This document shows positions 42,683-51,912 of a stretch of 64,000 nucleotides of DNA, piece after piece. Below the pieces are notes generated by a model. That model searched no databases and was not told the DNA's origin. It was given only the letters and a program-made list of their open reading frames with translations. The DNA is from Bacteroidota bacterium (GTDB lineage: Bacteria > Bacteroidota > Bacteroidia > Flavobacteriales > Flavobacteriaceae): the NCBI GenBank assembly GCA_023446155.1, contig JAEXIT010000004.1, positions 372,001 to 436,000 of the forward strand, given 5' to 3'. The stretch's first letter is position 1. Every line of letters starts with the position of its first letter. A program made the position numbers and the translations under genes.

Positions 42683-43786
42683 ATGATAACAGAAGTTACA
42701 AGTGCTAATGAGCTTCATAAAATCGACCCGGTTTTTGGGCAGGTTTCATTTGACAATCATGAGCAAATCGTATTTTGTCACGACAAAGATACTGGTTTAA
42801 AAGCAATAATTGGTGTTCATAACACAGTTTTAGGACCTGCTTTAGGAGGAACCAGAATGTGGAAATATACAAATGAGTGGGAAGCTTTAAACGATGTTTT
42901 GCGTCTTTCCCGCGGTATGACTTTTAAATCAGCTATTTCCGGATTAAATCTTGGAGGTGGTAAAGCGGTTATCATCGGAGATTCCAAAGTGGATAAAACT
43001 CCTGAAATGATCACAAAATTCGGACAGTTTGTGAATTCCCTAAGCGGAAAATATATAACAGCTGAAGATGTAGGATCGACGACTGCTGATATGGATCTTA
43101 TCCGTGACGTAACGCCTTATGTAACCGGTATTTCCGAATCAAGAGGTGGTTCTGGAAACCCATCGCCAGTAACGGCTTATGGTGTTTATATGGGGATGAA
43201 AGCAGCTGCAAAATATCAGTTTGGTACGGATAACCTGGAAGGAAAAAGAATTTTAGTTCAGGGTATTGGTCACGTTGGTGAAACTTTAGTAGAACTGATC
43301 AGTAAAGAAGGTGCATTAGTACAAATTACCGATATCAACGAAGGACGTCTACAGGAAGTAGGAGCAAAATATGGTGCTCAGGTTTTTAACGGCGGTGATT
43401 TATATAGCGCTGATGTCGATATTTATGCACCATGTGCATTAGGAGCTACCATCAACGATGACACTATCGAAAAAATCAAAGCTAAAGTTATTGCCGGAGC
43501 GGCCAACAACCAGTTAGCTGTTGAAAATATCCACGGAGCAAGACTTCAGGAAAGAGGCATTTTATATGCTCCGGATTTCTTGATCAACGCTGGTGGAATT
43601 ATCAACGTATACGGTGAAATCGCTGGATACGGTAAAGAAGAAGCGATGCGCAGAACGGAAAATATCTTCAATACAACATTAGATATTTTCAACTATGCGA
43701 AAGAAAATAACATTACAACGCACCAGGCTGCTATGCGAATGGCACAGGAGCGTATTGATGCCCGTAAAAAAGAAAACGCGAAGTAG
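42683..43786 (+). CDS. Glu/Leu/Phe/Val dehydrogenase (leucine dehydrogenase type)
   Basis: A 367-aa NAD+-dependent amino-acid dehydrogenase that interconverts branched-chain amino acids and their 2-oxo acids. Substrate-side motifs: GPALGGTRMW, catalytic lysine region GMTFKSAISGLNLGGGKAVI. The Rossmann motif is ILVQGIGHVGETLVELI, and INAGGIINVYGE lies near the C-terminus. Length matches leucine dehydrogenase (~365 aa) rather than glutamate dehydrogenase (~450 aa). The ATG at 42683 is preferred because the promoter -7 box covers the alternative start. It probably provides branched-chain keto acids for fatty-acid synthesis. A terminator separates it from nusB. Confidence 0.94.
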   Translation: MITEVTSANELHKIDPVFGQVSFDNHEQIVFCHDKDTGLKAIIGVHNTVLGPALGGTRMWKYTNEWEALNDVLRLSRGMTFKSAISGLNLGGGKAVIIGDSKVDKTPEMITKFGQFVNSLSGKYITAEDVGSTTADMDLIRDVTPYVTGISESRGGSGNPSPVTAYGVYMGMKAAAKYQFGTDNLEGKRILVQGIGHVGETLVELISKEGALVQITDINEGRLQEVGAKYGAQVFNGGDLYSADVDIYAPCALGATINDDTIEKIKAKVIAGAANNQLAVENIHGARLQERGILYAPDFLINAGGIINVYGEIAGYGKEEAMRRTENIFNTTLDIFNYAKENNITTHQAAMRMAQERIDARKKENAK

Positions 43787-43818
43787 TAGTTTTCCAACAA
43801 TATATTTTTTAATTTTGC

Positions 43819-43853
43819 GAAGCGAAAGATTGTTCTTTCGCTTCTTTAATTTT
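43819..43853 (+). terminator. Terminator after the dehydrogenase gene
   Basis: Perfect 11-bp stem (GAAGCGAAAGA / TCTTTCGCTTC) with a TTGT loop, followed by a T-rich run. A TAATTTTG -7-like box (43810-43817) overlaps its 5' side and may serve nusB. Confidence 0.9.
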
Positions 43854-43873
43854 TAAAAGTTCTTATCAGCAGG

Positions 43874-44821
43874 ATGTTAAACAGAAGACATATTCGTGTA
43901 AAGGTGATGCAATCCATTTATGCAATGCATCAAAACGGTTCCGATAATCTCGAAAAGGAAGAGAAATTCCTATTTCATAGTATCGAAAATATTCAGGATT
44001 TATATTTAATTATGCTCTCTTCTTTGGTGGAAATCAAAAAAGCAGAAGAAGATTTTATTGATAAATCGAGTAAAAAACACCTGGCTACTCAAGAAGAACG
44101 CAATCCGAATAAAAAATTTATCAATAATGCTGTGCTGGATATTCTTTCGGAGAATAATTCCTTAAGCATTGCGTTGGAAGATCGTAAAATCACCAACTGG
44201 AAAAACAACGACGACTATATTCTGATCCTTTTGGATGCGATCAAAAAGAGTAGGTTGTACGATACGTATATGCGTAACAACGTGAATACGTTTGAAGAAG
44301 ACCAACAATTTGTGGTGGATGTTTTTACGGAGATCATCGCGCCAAACGAAAAGTTATACGATTATCTGGAAGACCACAAACTAACCTGGATTGACGATAT
44401 TCCATTGGTAAATACAGCAATCCAAAAGCAGTTAAAACAGATTAAGAACAGTAGTGATCCGGATTCTTTTTATGTTTCGAAGTTATACAAAGATGCCGAT
44501 GATAAGGAATTCGTACGTAATCTGTTCCGTAAAACGGTTCTGAACAATCCGGAGCTAACCAAAGAATTTATTGACAAAACGCCAAACTGGGATGCAGAGC
44601 GTATTGCTGAAATCGATGCGATTATCCTGAAAATGGCTATTTGTGAGTTTCTTAAATTTCCATCGATTCCGGTAAAAGTTACAATTAACGAATATTTAGA
44701 AATTGCAAAAGAGTATTCTACTCCAAAAAGTAGTATTTTTATCAACGGAATTTTAGATAATCTGGTAAAGGATTATCAAAAAGACAACAAACTGATAAAA
44801 ACCGGAAGAGGTTTAATGTAA
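43874..44821 (+). CDS. nusB: Transcription antitermination factor NusB (long form)
   Basis: A 315-aa protein. The C-terminal ~130 residues are the canonical NusB all-helical domain that binds boxA RNA with NusE/S10 (NWDAERIAEIDAIILKMAICEFL, IPVKVTINEYLEIAKEYSTPKSSIFINGILD). The N-terminus RRHIRVKVMQSIYAMHQ is also NusB-like, but with a ~170-residue insertion between, as is usual in Bacteroidota and about twice the length of E. coli NusB (139 aa). It starts a run with the DUF1573 lipoprotein (19-base gap) and yajC (8-base gap). Confidence 0.95.
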   Translation: MLNRRHIRVKVMQSIYAMHQNGSDNLEKEEKFLFHSIENIQDLYLIMLSSLVEIKKAEEDFIDKSSKKHLATQEERNPNKKFINNAVLDILSENNSLSIALEDRKITNWKNNDDYILILLDAIKKSRLYDTYMRNNVNTFEEDQQFVVDVFTEIIAPNEKLYDYLEDHKLTWIDDIPLVNTAIQKQLKQIKNSSDPDSFYVSKLYKDADDKEFVRNLFRKTVLNNPELTKEFIDKTPNWDAERIAEIDAIILKMAICEFLKFPSIPVKVTINEYLEIAKEYSTPKSSIFINGILDNLVKDYQKDNKLIKTGRGLM

Positions 44822-44840
44822 AATTGTAAAAAAATCGAAT

Positions 44841-45299
44841 ATGATTAACAAAACTCTTGGAATGTTAGCCATTGCAACTTTAGTGCTAACAACTTCTTGT
44901 AAAAAAGAAAATGCATCCGAAAAAATTGATGATGCCAGTGTAGCTGCAGCTGCTAAAAGTAATGAAGCATCTGGAAAATTACCGGTAATTAAATTCAACG
45001 AAGAAGAGCATAACTTCGGAACGATTAATGAAGGGGATAAAGCAGAAACCGTTTTTACAATTAGTAATGAAGGAGAAGCTGATTTGATCATCGTAAATGC
45101 ACAGGGAAGCTGTGGATGTACGGTACCGGATTGGCCAAAAGAACCAATCAAACCAGGTGCTTCAGCTCCGATGAAAGTAACGTTCGATTCTTCAGGAAAA
45201 CCAGGACAACAACAAAAAACAGTAACCTTAACGACGAATACAGCTAAAGGTAACGAAGTAGTAACTATTAAGGCGGATGTAACTCCAAAAGCAAAATAA
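44841..45299 (+). CDS. DUF1573 lipoprotein
   Basis: A 152-aa predicted lipoprotein. The signal is MLAIATLVLTTSCKK with lipobox-like LTTSC, so Cys20 is the likely lipidated residue. After a low-complexity linker rich in Ala/Glu/Lys comes a DUF1573 domain (IKFNEEEHNFGTINEGDKAETVF, GSCGCTVPDWPKEPIKPG), an Ig-like fold related to ASH/PapD-like modules and common in Bacteroidota envelope proteins. Its function is not established. It sits between nusB and yajC in an order often conserved in Flavobacteria. Confidence 0.9.
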   Translation: MINKTLGMLAIATLVLTTSCKKENASEKIDDASVAAAAKSNEASGKLPVIKFNEEEHNFGTINEGDKAETVFTISNEGEADLIIVNAQGSCGCTVPDWPKEPIKPGASAPMKVTFDSSGKPGQQQKTVTLTTNTAKGNEVVTIKADVTPKAK

Positions 45300-45307
45300 T
45301 TTATAGC

Positions 45308-45583
45308 ATGGGACAAGTAGGACAATTTTTACCAATCATATTAATGTTTGTAGTGGTGTATTTTTTAATGATTCGCCCACAGCAAACCCGTCAGAAGAAA
45401 GAGAAAGAATTTGAAGGCAATATTAAAGTAGGTGATAAGATCGTTACCAAATCAGGTATCCACGGGAAAATCGCCGAATTATATGAGGATTCGATTGTGG
45501 TGGAAACCATGGCTGGAAAAATCAAAATGGAACGTTCGTCTATTTCAATGGAATTAAGTCAGAAAGTAAACGCTGCGAAATAA
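45308..45583 (+). CDS. yajC: Sec translocase accessory protein YajC
   Basis: A 91-aa inner-membrane protein with one N-terminal helix (FLPIILMFVVVYFLMIRPQ) and a cytoplasmic domain (KVGDKIVTKSGIHGKIAELYEDSIVVE) typical of YajC, which associates with SecDF-SecYEG. The motif MIRPQQ.R.K directly after the helix is diagnostic. It ends the nusB run and is followed by a strong terminator; coaE or secDF genes are not adjacent here. Confidence 0.96.
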   Translation: MGQVGQFLPIILMFVVVYFLMIRPQQTRQKKEKEFEGNIKVGDKIVTKSGIHGKIAELYEDSIVVETMAGKIKMERSSISMELSQKVNAAK

Positions 45584-45605
45584 TTCTTTTTTACGATATA
45601 AAAAT

Positions 45606-45635
45606 AAAAAGGCAACTCACTGAGTTGCCTTTTTT
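45606..45635 (+). terminator. Terminator after yajC
   Basis: Stem AAAAAGGCAACT / AGTTGCCTTTTT with a 5-base loop and a T-run. Confidence 0.9.
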
Positions 45636-45640
45636 GTTTT

Positions 45641-45799
45641 AAGAGAAACCCGACAGGTTTTTTAGCATTTCTAGCATGAAGTTAGCTTTATTGTTTTAAG
45701 AGAAACCCGACAGGTTTTTTCAGCGTTGTGTGTGGAAACCTGTCGGGTTTAAGGAACAGGTTTTTCAGCGTTGTGCGTAGAAAACCCGTCGGGTTTGGG
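45641..45799. repeat. Cluster of palindromic REP-like elements
   Basis: The 30-mer starting TTGTTTTAAGAGAAACCCGA occurs twice (45634 and 45691, offset 57). Its core AAACCCGACAGGTTT (45703-45717) is matched by its exact inverse AAACCTGTCGGGTTT (45736-45750), giving a 15-bp stem with an 18-base loop. A third, altered copy (CAGGTTTTTCAGCGTTGTG, then AAACCCGTCGGGTTT) follows. No coding sequence is present. Confidence 0.88.
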
Positions 45800-45814
45800 A
45801 ATATCTATAAAACA

Positions 45815-45840
45815 AAACATCCGCCGTTAGGCGGATGTTT
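45815..45840. terminator. Terminator after the SprB-repeat adhesin gene
   Basis: Perfect 11-bp stem (AAACATCCGCC / GGCGGATGTTT) with a GTTA loop; a T-rich stretch follows on the minus strand. Confidence 0.88.
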
Positions 45841-45863
45841 CTTTTATAAAATCGAATCAGGAA

Positions 45864-48800
45864 TTATTTATTCGTTTTGATTACTCTCTTCGTCGTTTTA
45901 CCTTGATCGGTTACGATGTTAAAGATATAAACTCCTGCTTCAAGTTGATCAACATTGATGCTGTTCTCCTCATTATGTAAGTTTTGGCGAATCACCTGAC
46001 GTCCGTTCATATCGAACACCATTACACTTGCATTAGAGTAGTTATTCATCATTTTAATGGTTACTGTTGTAACTGCCGGGTTAGGGAAGATACTTACAGA
46101 AGCTGCATTGAAATCAGCAACACCCATTGGAGGAGCAACTACAACAATTGCAGTAGCAGTGCTACAGTTTGTACTGTTGGCAACCTCACAGATTGAATAT
46201 GTTAATGTATACGTTCCCTGAGCAGAAGCTGCCGGTACGTTTACATTTCCAGTAGCATCGATAGTAACTCCGGTTAATCCACCGTTGTTTACTAAAGTGA
46301 TTGTAATATCATTGTCGTTAACTGGCGCACCACCTAAAAGGTCATTCGCGGTAACATCTCCAGCAACACCACCTGTAGCATTTACTACTGGATTCGCTGA
46401 GAAGTCATCGTTAACTGCAGTGATCACTAAGTTGTTTACTGTTAATGTTGCGGCGTTCGAATTTACCGGATTACAAGTACCAGTAGCAGCAACTACTCGG
46501 AACTGGTGTCCGTTGTAAGATGCCGGAACATTTGTTAGTGTCAACGTAGTAGTGGTAGCACCAGCAACTACTGGGTTAGTACCACCATTGTTAATATTAT
46601 TCCAAGTTGTACCATTCGTACTCATTTGCCACTGATGAGAAGTAGCATTTGTAGTCGTTACTGTAAATGTAGCAGTTCCACCAGCAGTGATTGTACTGTT
46701 AGTTGGAGCTGTTACAGTAGTAGCACCTGGTTGATTGATTGTAAATACCTGAGTCGTAGAACATGCATTAGCATCAGTAATGGTAACAGTATAGGTACCA
46801 GCAGCTAAACCTGTAGCCGTTGCAGCTGTACCTCCTGAAGGAGCCCATGAATACGTGTATGTTCCAGTTCCACCTGTTACACCAACTGTAGCAGAACCAT
46901 CTGTACCACCGTTACAAGTAACATTGGTATGTGAATTAGCATTAACTACTAAAGCAGTTGGTTGCGTGATTGTGAACGATTGCGTTGTAGCACATGCATT
47001 AGCATCAGTAACTGTTACAGTGTAAGTACCAGCAGCTAAACCAGTAGCGGTTGGAGCTGTACCTCCTGAAGGAGCCCATGAATACGTGTATGTTCCAGTT
47101 CCACCTGTTACAGAAACAGTAGCAGAACCATTAGAACCACCATTACAAGCAACGTTCGTTTGTGCAGCAGCTGTAGCCACTAAAGCAACCGGTTGTGTAA
47201 TTGTGAACGATTGCGTTGTAGAACATGCGTTCGCATCAGTAACGGTTACAGTATAGGTACCAGCAGCTAAACCAGTAGCGGTAGCAGCAGCACCTCCTGT
47301 TGGAGCCCAAGCGTATGTATAAGTACCCGTTCCACCTGTTACCGCAACAGTTGCAGATCCATTAGAACCACCATTACAAGAAACGTTTGTTTGCGCAGAA
47401 GCTGTAGCTACTAAAGCAGCAGGTTGTGTAATTGTGAATGATTGTGTTGTAGCACATGCGTTAGCATCGGTAACCGTTACAGTATACGTACCTGCAGCTA
47501 AACCTGTAGCGGTTGCAGCAGTACCTCCTGTAGGAGCCCAAGCGTATGTATATGTACCTGTTCCCCCTGTTACCGCAACAGTTGCAGATCCATTAGAACC
47601 ACCATTACAAGAAACGTTAGTTTGAGCCGAAGCTGAAGCAACTAAAGCAACTGGTTGTGTAATTGTGAATGATTGTGTAGTTGAACATGCGTTAGCATCG
47701 GTAACTGTTACAGTATAGGTACCAGCAGCTAAACCAGTAGCGGTTGCAGCCGTACCTCCTGATGGAGCCCAAGCGTATGTATAAGTACCAACTCCACCTG
47801 TTACAGCAACAGTAGCAGAACCGTTAGTACCACCATTACAAGCAACGTTTGTTTGCGCAGAAGCCGTAGCCACTAAAGCAGTAGGTTGTGTAATTGTGAA
47901 TGAACGTGTAGTAGAACATGCGTTAGCATCGGTAACTGTTACTGTATAGGTACCAGCAGCTAAACCAGTAGCGGTAGCAGCAGTACCTCCAGAAGGAGCC
48001 CATGAATACGTGTAAGGAGCTGTTCCACCCGTTACAGCTACTGTAGCTGATCCGGTTGAACTTCCGTTACAAGCAATATTCGTTTGCGAAGAAGCCGAAG
48101 CAACTAAAGCAGTCGGTTGTGTAATAGTAACCGATCTAGTGATCGAACAAGCGTTCGCGTCCGTAATCGTAACTGTATATACACCCACAGCTAAACCAGT
48201 AGCCGTTGCAGCGGTACCTCCTGTAGGAGCCCATGAATAGGTTAAAGCACCTGTTCCTCCTGCAGCAACAACACTAGCAGTACCATTCGAACCACCGTTA
48301 CAAGAAACGTTGGTAGATGATGTAGTAGCCGTTATTGCATTTGGAGCTGAGATGGTAACCGTTTGTGTTTTAGTACAAGCGTTAGCATCGGTTACAGTAC
48401 AGGTATACGTACCAGCAGCTAAACCAGTAGCCGTTGCAGCAGTACCTCCTGTAGGAGCCCATGAATAGGTATAACCAGGAACACCTCCGGATACAGCTAC
48501 AGTAGCCGAACCGTTTGTTCCACCGTTACAAGCAACATTCGTTTGTGAAGATGTAGTAACAACCAATGCCGTTGGCTGGTTGATTGTAAAGTTTCTAGTT
48601 GCTGTACAACCATTGTTATCGGTGATTGTACAAGTATATGTACCAGCAGCTAAACCTGAGGCCATAGAAGCAGTACCTCCAGATGGAGCCCATGAATAGG
48701 TATATGGAGGAGTTCCTCCTGTTACGTTAACACTAGCGATACCATTCGAACCTCCATTACAAGTAAGATCTGTTCTGGAAGTGGTAATAGCCATAGCAGT

Positions 48801-51800
48801 TGGTTGTGTGATGGTAACTGATCTTGTAGCTGTACAAGCGTTAGCATCTGTAACCGTAACTGTATATACACCTACAGCTAAACCAGTAGCGGTTGCAGCG
48901 GTACCTCCTGTTGGAGCCCATGAGTAGGTATAAGGTCCTGTTCCACCAGAAGCAACAACAGTAGCTGTACCATTCGCACCACCGTTACAAGAAACAGTTG
49001 TGGAAGAAGCAGTAGTTGTAATAGCAGTAGGCTGAGTGATAGTAACGGATCTTGTAGTAGTACAAGCGTTAGCATCTGTAATCGTACAAGTATATACACC
49101 TACAGCTAAACCAGTAGCGGTAGCAGCTGTACCTCCTGTAGGAGCCCATGAGTAGGTATAAGGTGCTGTTCCACCAGAAGCAACAACAGTAGCAGTACCA
49201 TTCGATCCACCGTTACAAGAAACAGTTGTGAATGAAGCAGTAGCTGATACAGCAGTAGCAGGTTGGTTAATTGTGACTGATCTTGTGATCTGACAACCTA
49301 GATCGTCAGTAATTGTACACGTATAGGTACCAGCAGCTAAACCAGTAGCGGTAGCAGCAGTACCTCCTGATGGAGCCCATGAATACGTGTATGGAGGATT
49401 ACCTCCGGAAACAGTAACTGAAGCGACACCATTCGAACCACCGTTACAAGCAACGCCAGTTGAAGAAGTAGTAGCAGTTATAGCCGTTGACTGATTAATA
49501 ACGAATGTACGGGTTTGTGTACAAGCATTAGCATCTGTAATCGTACAAGTATACGTTCCGGCAGTAAGTCCAGTTGCAGATGCAGCAGTACCTCCTGATG
49601 GAGCCCATGAATAGGTATATGGAGGAGTTCCTCCAGCTGGAACTACAGTAGCAACACCAGTAGCACCTCCATTACAGAAAATATTGGTCTGAGCAGTACT
49701 AGATGTTAAAGCAGCTGGTTGTGTGATGGTAACCGATCTAGTGATGGAACAAGCGTTCGCATCTGTAATCGTACACGTATATACACCTACACCTAAACCG
49801 GTTGCTGTTGCAGCAGTACCTCCTGTAGGAGCCCATGAATAGGTTAAAGTACCTGTTCCTCCTGTAGCAGTAACAGAAGCTGTACCGTTAGAACCACCAT
49901 TACAAGAAACGTTGGTAGAAGCAGTAGTCGCTGTTATTGCACTTGGTGCTACGATGGTAACTGTTTGTGTTTTAGTACAAGCGTTCGCATCGGTTACAGT
50001 ACAGGTATAAGTACCAGCAGCAAGTCCTGTAGCGGTTGCAGCCGAGCCTCCTGTAGGAGCCCATGAATAGGTATAACCAGGAACACCTCCGGACACAGCT
50101 ACAGTAGCCGATCCGTTAGTTCCACCGTTACAAGCAATATTTGTTTGTGAAGATATACTAACTGTCAATGCCGTTGGCTGGCTGATTGTAAAGTTTCTTA
50201 TTGCTGTACAAGAATTTGAATCGGTGATGGTACAAGTATATGTACCAGCAGCTAAACCAGAGGCCATAGAAGCGGTACCTCCTGACGGAGCCCATGAATA
50301 CGTATAAGGAGGAACACCTCCGGTTACGTTAACACTAGCGATACCGTTTGAACCTCCGTTACAGGTAAGATCTGTTCTGGAAGTGGTAACCGCCATAGCT
50401 GTTGGTTGTGTAATCGTGAAACCACGAGTGATCGTACATGCATTCGCATCGGTAACGGTAACCGTATAGTTTCCTACCGATAAACCGGTTGCTGTTGCAG
50501 CAGTACCTCCCGATGGAGCCCATGAATAGGTGTAAGGAGGAGTACCTCCAGATGTAACTATTGTAGTAGTACCATTTGCTCCACCATTACAGCTCACATT
50601 GGTTTTTGAAGTCACTGCCGACATAGCTGTTGGCTGTGTGATTGTTACACTACGAGTAATAAAAGTTCCTTCGTTATCAGTAATCGTACAAGTGTAAACG
50701 CCAACTGATAAACCAGTAGCAGTAGGATTTGTACCTCCTGAAGGAGCCCATGAATAGGTGTATGGTGTTACACCACCGGAAGCTACTACAGTAGCGGTTC
50801 CGTTACCACCACCGTTACAAGAAACAGTCGTGAATGATGATGTGGCACCTAAAGCAGTACCTGTCGTAAAGGAAAGGTCATTTCCGTAAGCCGTTCCATT
50901 CGAGTTGGTAGCGAAAGCTCTAAAGTGAATCGTACTTCCTGCTGGAAGTGCTGTTACAACAGAACTAAACGTTCCAGTACCGGATCCAATAGGCACTTTA
51001 TTGTCGGAAGTAGTGGGGTTACCACCTAATGCCCAAACAATTCCTCTTTCGGTTACCGTAGCACCACCATCGGCAGTTACGTTTCCACCAAGAGTTGCTC
51101 TTGTAGAACCAATGTTTATTGCCGCAGTTGTAGTAACCGTTGGGTTTACAACTACAGTACAGTTAACGTTTGGCGCAGTATAACCAGATGGTGTGATACC
51201 AAGTGAAGCAGTACCACTATTTGACCAATTGGAAGCCGTATTGATACTGGCTCTTAGCGCTGCAGCTGTTCCGGTTAAGGTTCCTGTATATTTGCTGTTA
51301 GCAACTTCAGGACCCGGAGCCGGGTAAAGTGAAATACAGTTTACACCGTTGGTAAGTCCTGTAGGAACAATACTTTCGGCTGTACCTGCTACGTTTGAGG
51401 CGTTCCAGGTTGTAGCCGGATCGTAGTTCGAACTGTTGTAGTCACCATGAACACCAGCAATAAAGATAGGGTTCGCTGGCGCTACACCGCTAGTACTTTG
51501 GTAAGCCAAAATCTGGTCACCGCCCGATAAGTTAAAGTTCGAATTTAGAGCGATAGTTACCCCGGAAGTACCGGTTACGGTAAAAGAATCTGGCCCAGTT
51601 TCGATTATCGAAATAATCGTTCCGCAAGGCACCGTAGAAGGGATAACCCATCGTAAGTGGGTTTCCGTACTTGTGGCCCAGCCTGTTGCTGTCCAACCCT
51701 GTTCGGAAAAGTAAATCGTTTCTCCGGCAGGAAGGGGTTTGAGCGCAATAAATGAAAATCCATCGACTGTCCCGAAATCATAGCCGATAAAGGCGATGTC

Positions 51801-51887
51801 TCCAGGGCCGAGGGTTTGCGCTTTGGTACTCTGCTGTACAAAAAATGTACAGAGGAATACGAGGGTTGCGAGTAATCTCTGCTTCAT
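45864..51887 (-). CDS. Giant SprB-repeat adhesin with T9SS type A sorting domain
   Basis: A 2007-aa secreted protein with an N-terminal signal peptide (MKQRLLATLVFLCTFFVQQS...). A ~190-residue unique domain follows (GDIAFIGYDFGTVDGFSF), then an FN3-like domain (~255-345), then 18 consecutive SprB repeats of ~76 aa (residues about 346-1725), each with CNGG-(S/T)NG-x-A, GG...YTYSWAP(S/T)GG and GTYTxTxTDANAC. After them come an Ig-like domain and a cadherin/Big-like domain. The C-terminus (VSIFPNPAVTTVTIKM, GVYIFNIVTDQGKTTKRVIK) is a type A T9SS sorting signal. SprB is the mobile gliding adhesin of F. johnsoniae, but this protein is a smaller relative and direct involvement in gliding is only an inference. 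It ends a unit with a periplasmic-binding-fold protein and a tail-collar protein. Confidence 0.93.
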   Translation of the reverse strand: MKQRLLATLVFLCTFFVQQSTKAQTLGPGDIAFIGYDFGTVDGFSFIALKPLPAGETIYFSEQGWTATGWATSTETHLRWVIPSTVPCGTIISIIETGPDSFTVTGTSGVTIALNSNFNLSGGDQILAYQSTSGVAPANPIFIAGVHGDYNSSNYDPATTWNASNVAGTAESIVPTGLTNGVNCISLYPAPGPEVANSKYTGTLTGTAAALRASINTASNWSNSGTASLGITPSGYTAPNVNCTVVVNPTVTTTAAINIGSTRATLGGNVTADGGATVTERGIVWALGGNPTTSDNKVPIGSGTGTFSSVVTALPAGSTIHFRAFATNSNGTAYGNDLSFTTGTALGATSSFTTVSCNGGGNGTATVVASGGVTPYTYSWAPSGGTNPTATGLSVGVYTCTITDNEGTFITRSVTITQPTAMSAVTSKTNVSCNGGANGTTTIVTSGGTPPYTYSWAPSGGTAATATGLSVGNYTVTVTDANACTITRGFTITQPTAMAVTTSRTDLTCNGGSNGIASVNVTGGVPPYTYSWAPSGGTASMASGLAAGTYTCTITDSNSCTAIRNFTISQPTALTVSISSQTNIACNGGTNGSATVAVSGGVPGYTYSWAPTGGSAATATGLAAGTYTCTVTDANACTKTQTVTIVAPSAITATTASTNVSCNGGSNGTASVTATGGTGTLTYSWAPTGGTAATATGLGVGVYTCTITDANACSITRSVTITQPAALTSSTAQTNIFCNGGATGVATVVPAGGTPPYTYSWAPSGGTAASATGLTAGTYTCTITDANACTQTRTFVINQSTAITATTSSTGVACNGGSNGVASVTVSGGNPPYTYSWAPSGGTAATATGLAAGTYTCTITDDLGCQITRSVTINQPATAVSATASFTTVSCNGGSNGTATVVASGGTAPYTYSWAPTGGTAATATGLAVGVYTCTITDANACTTTRSVTITQPTAITTTASSTTVSCNGGANGTATVVASGGTGPYTYSWAPTGGTAATATGLAVGVYTVTVTDANACTATRSVTITQPTAMAITTSRTDLTCNGGSNGIASVNVTGGTPPYTYSWAPSGGTASMASGLAAGTYTCTITDNNGCTATRNFTINQPTALVVTTSSQTNVACNGGTNGSATVAVSGGVPGYTYSWAPTGGTAATATGLAAGTYTCTVTDANACTKTQTVTISAPNAITATTSSTNVSCNGGSNGTASVVAAGGTGALTYSWAPTGGTAATATGLAVGVYTVTITDANACSITRSVTITQPTALVASASSQTNIACNGSSTGSATVAVTGGTAPYTYSWAPSGGTAATATGLAAGTYTVTVTDANACSTTRSFTITQPTALVATASAQTNVACNGGTNGSATVAVTGGVGTYTYAWAPSGGTAATATGLAAGTYTVTVTDANACSTTQSFTITQPVALVASASAQTNVSCNGGSNGSATVAVTGGTGTYTYAWAPTGGTAATATGLAAGTYTVTVTDANACATTQSFTITQPAALVATASAQTNVSCNGGSNGSATVAVTGGTGTYTYAWAPTGGAAATATGLAAGTYTVTVTDANACSTTQSFTITQPVALVATAAAQTNVACNGGSNGSATVSVTGGTGTYTYSWAPSGGTAPTATGLAAGTYTVTVTDANACATTQSFTITQPTALVVNANSHTNVTCNGGTDGSATVGVTGGTGTYTYSWAPSGGTAATATGLAAGTYTVTITDANACSTTQVFTINQPGATTVTAPTNSTITAGGTATFTVTTTNATSHQWQMSTNGTTWNNINNGGTNPVVAGATTTTLTLTNVPASYNGHQFRVVAATGTCNPVNSNAATLTVNNLVITAVNDDFSANPVVNATGGVAGDVTANDLLGGAPVNDNDITITLVNNGGLTGVTIDATGNVNVPAASAQGTYTLTYSICEVANSTNCSTATAIVVVAPPMGVADFNAASVSIFPNPAVTTVTIKMMNNYSNASVMVFDMNGRQVIRQNLHNEENSINVDQLEAGVYIFNIVTDQGKTTKRVIKTNK
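46712..50850 (-). repeat. Eighteen tandem ~229-bp SprB coding repeats
   Basis: 18 units of about 76 codons. By protein comparison, units 1-6 correspond in order to units 8-13 (for example 3 with 10: TSRTDLTC, TASMASGL; 4 with 11: KTQTVTI-AP), which shows a seven-unit (~1.6 kb) duplication. Units 13-18 are close to identical to one another. Confidence 0.88.
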
Positions 51888-51912
51888 GTGAATAAATAAT
51901 TGAGGTTAAATT

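Noticed and set aside
45634..45799. Repeats at 45.6 kb as a CRISPR array
   Set aside because: Repeat spacing is irregular, one copy is inverted, there are no uniform spacers and no cas genes.
46285..51183. Plus-strand frames antisense to the SprB adhesin
   Set aside because: Same reason: low-complexity products that follow the repeat period, with no start context or family match.
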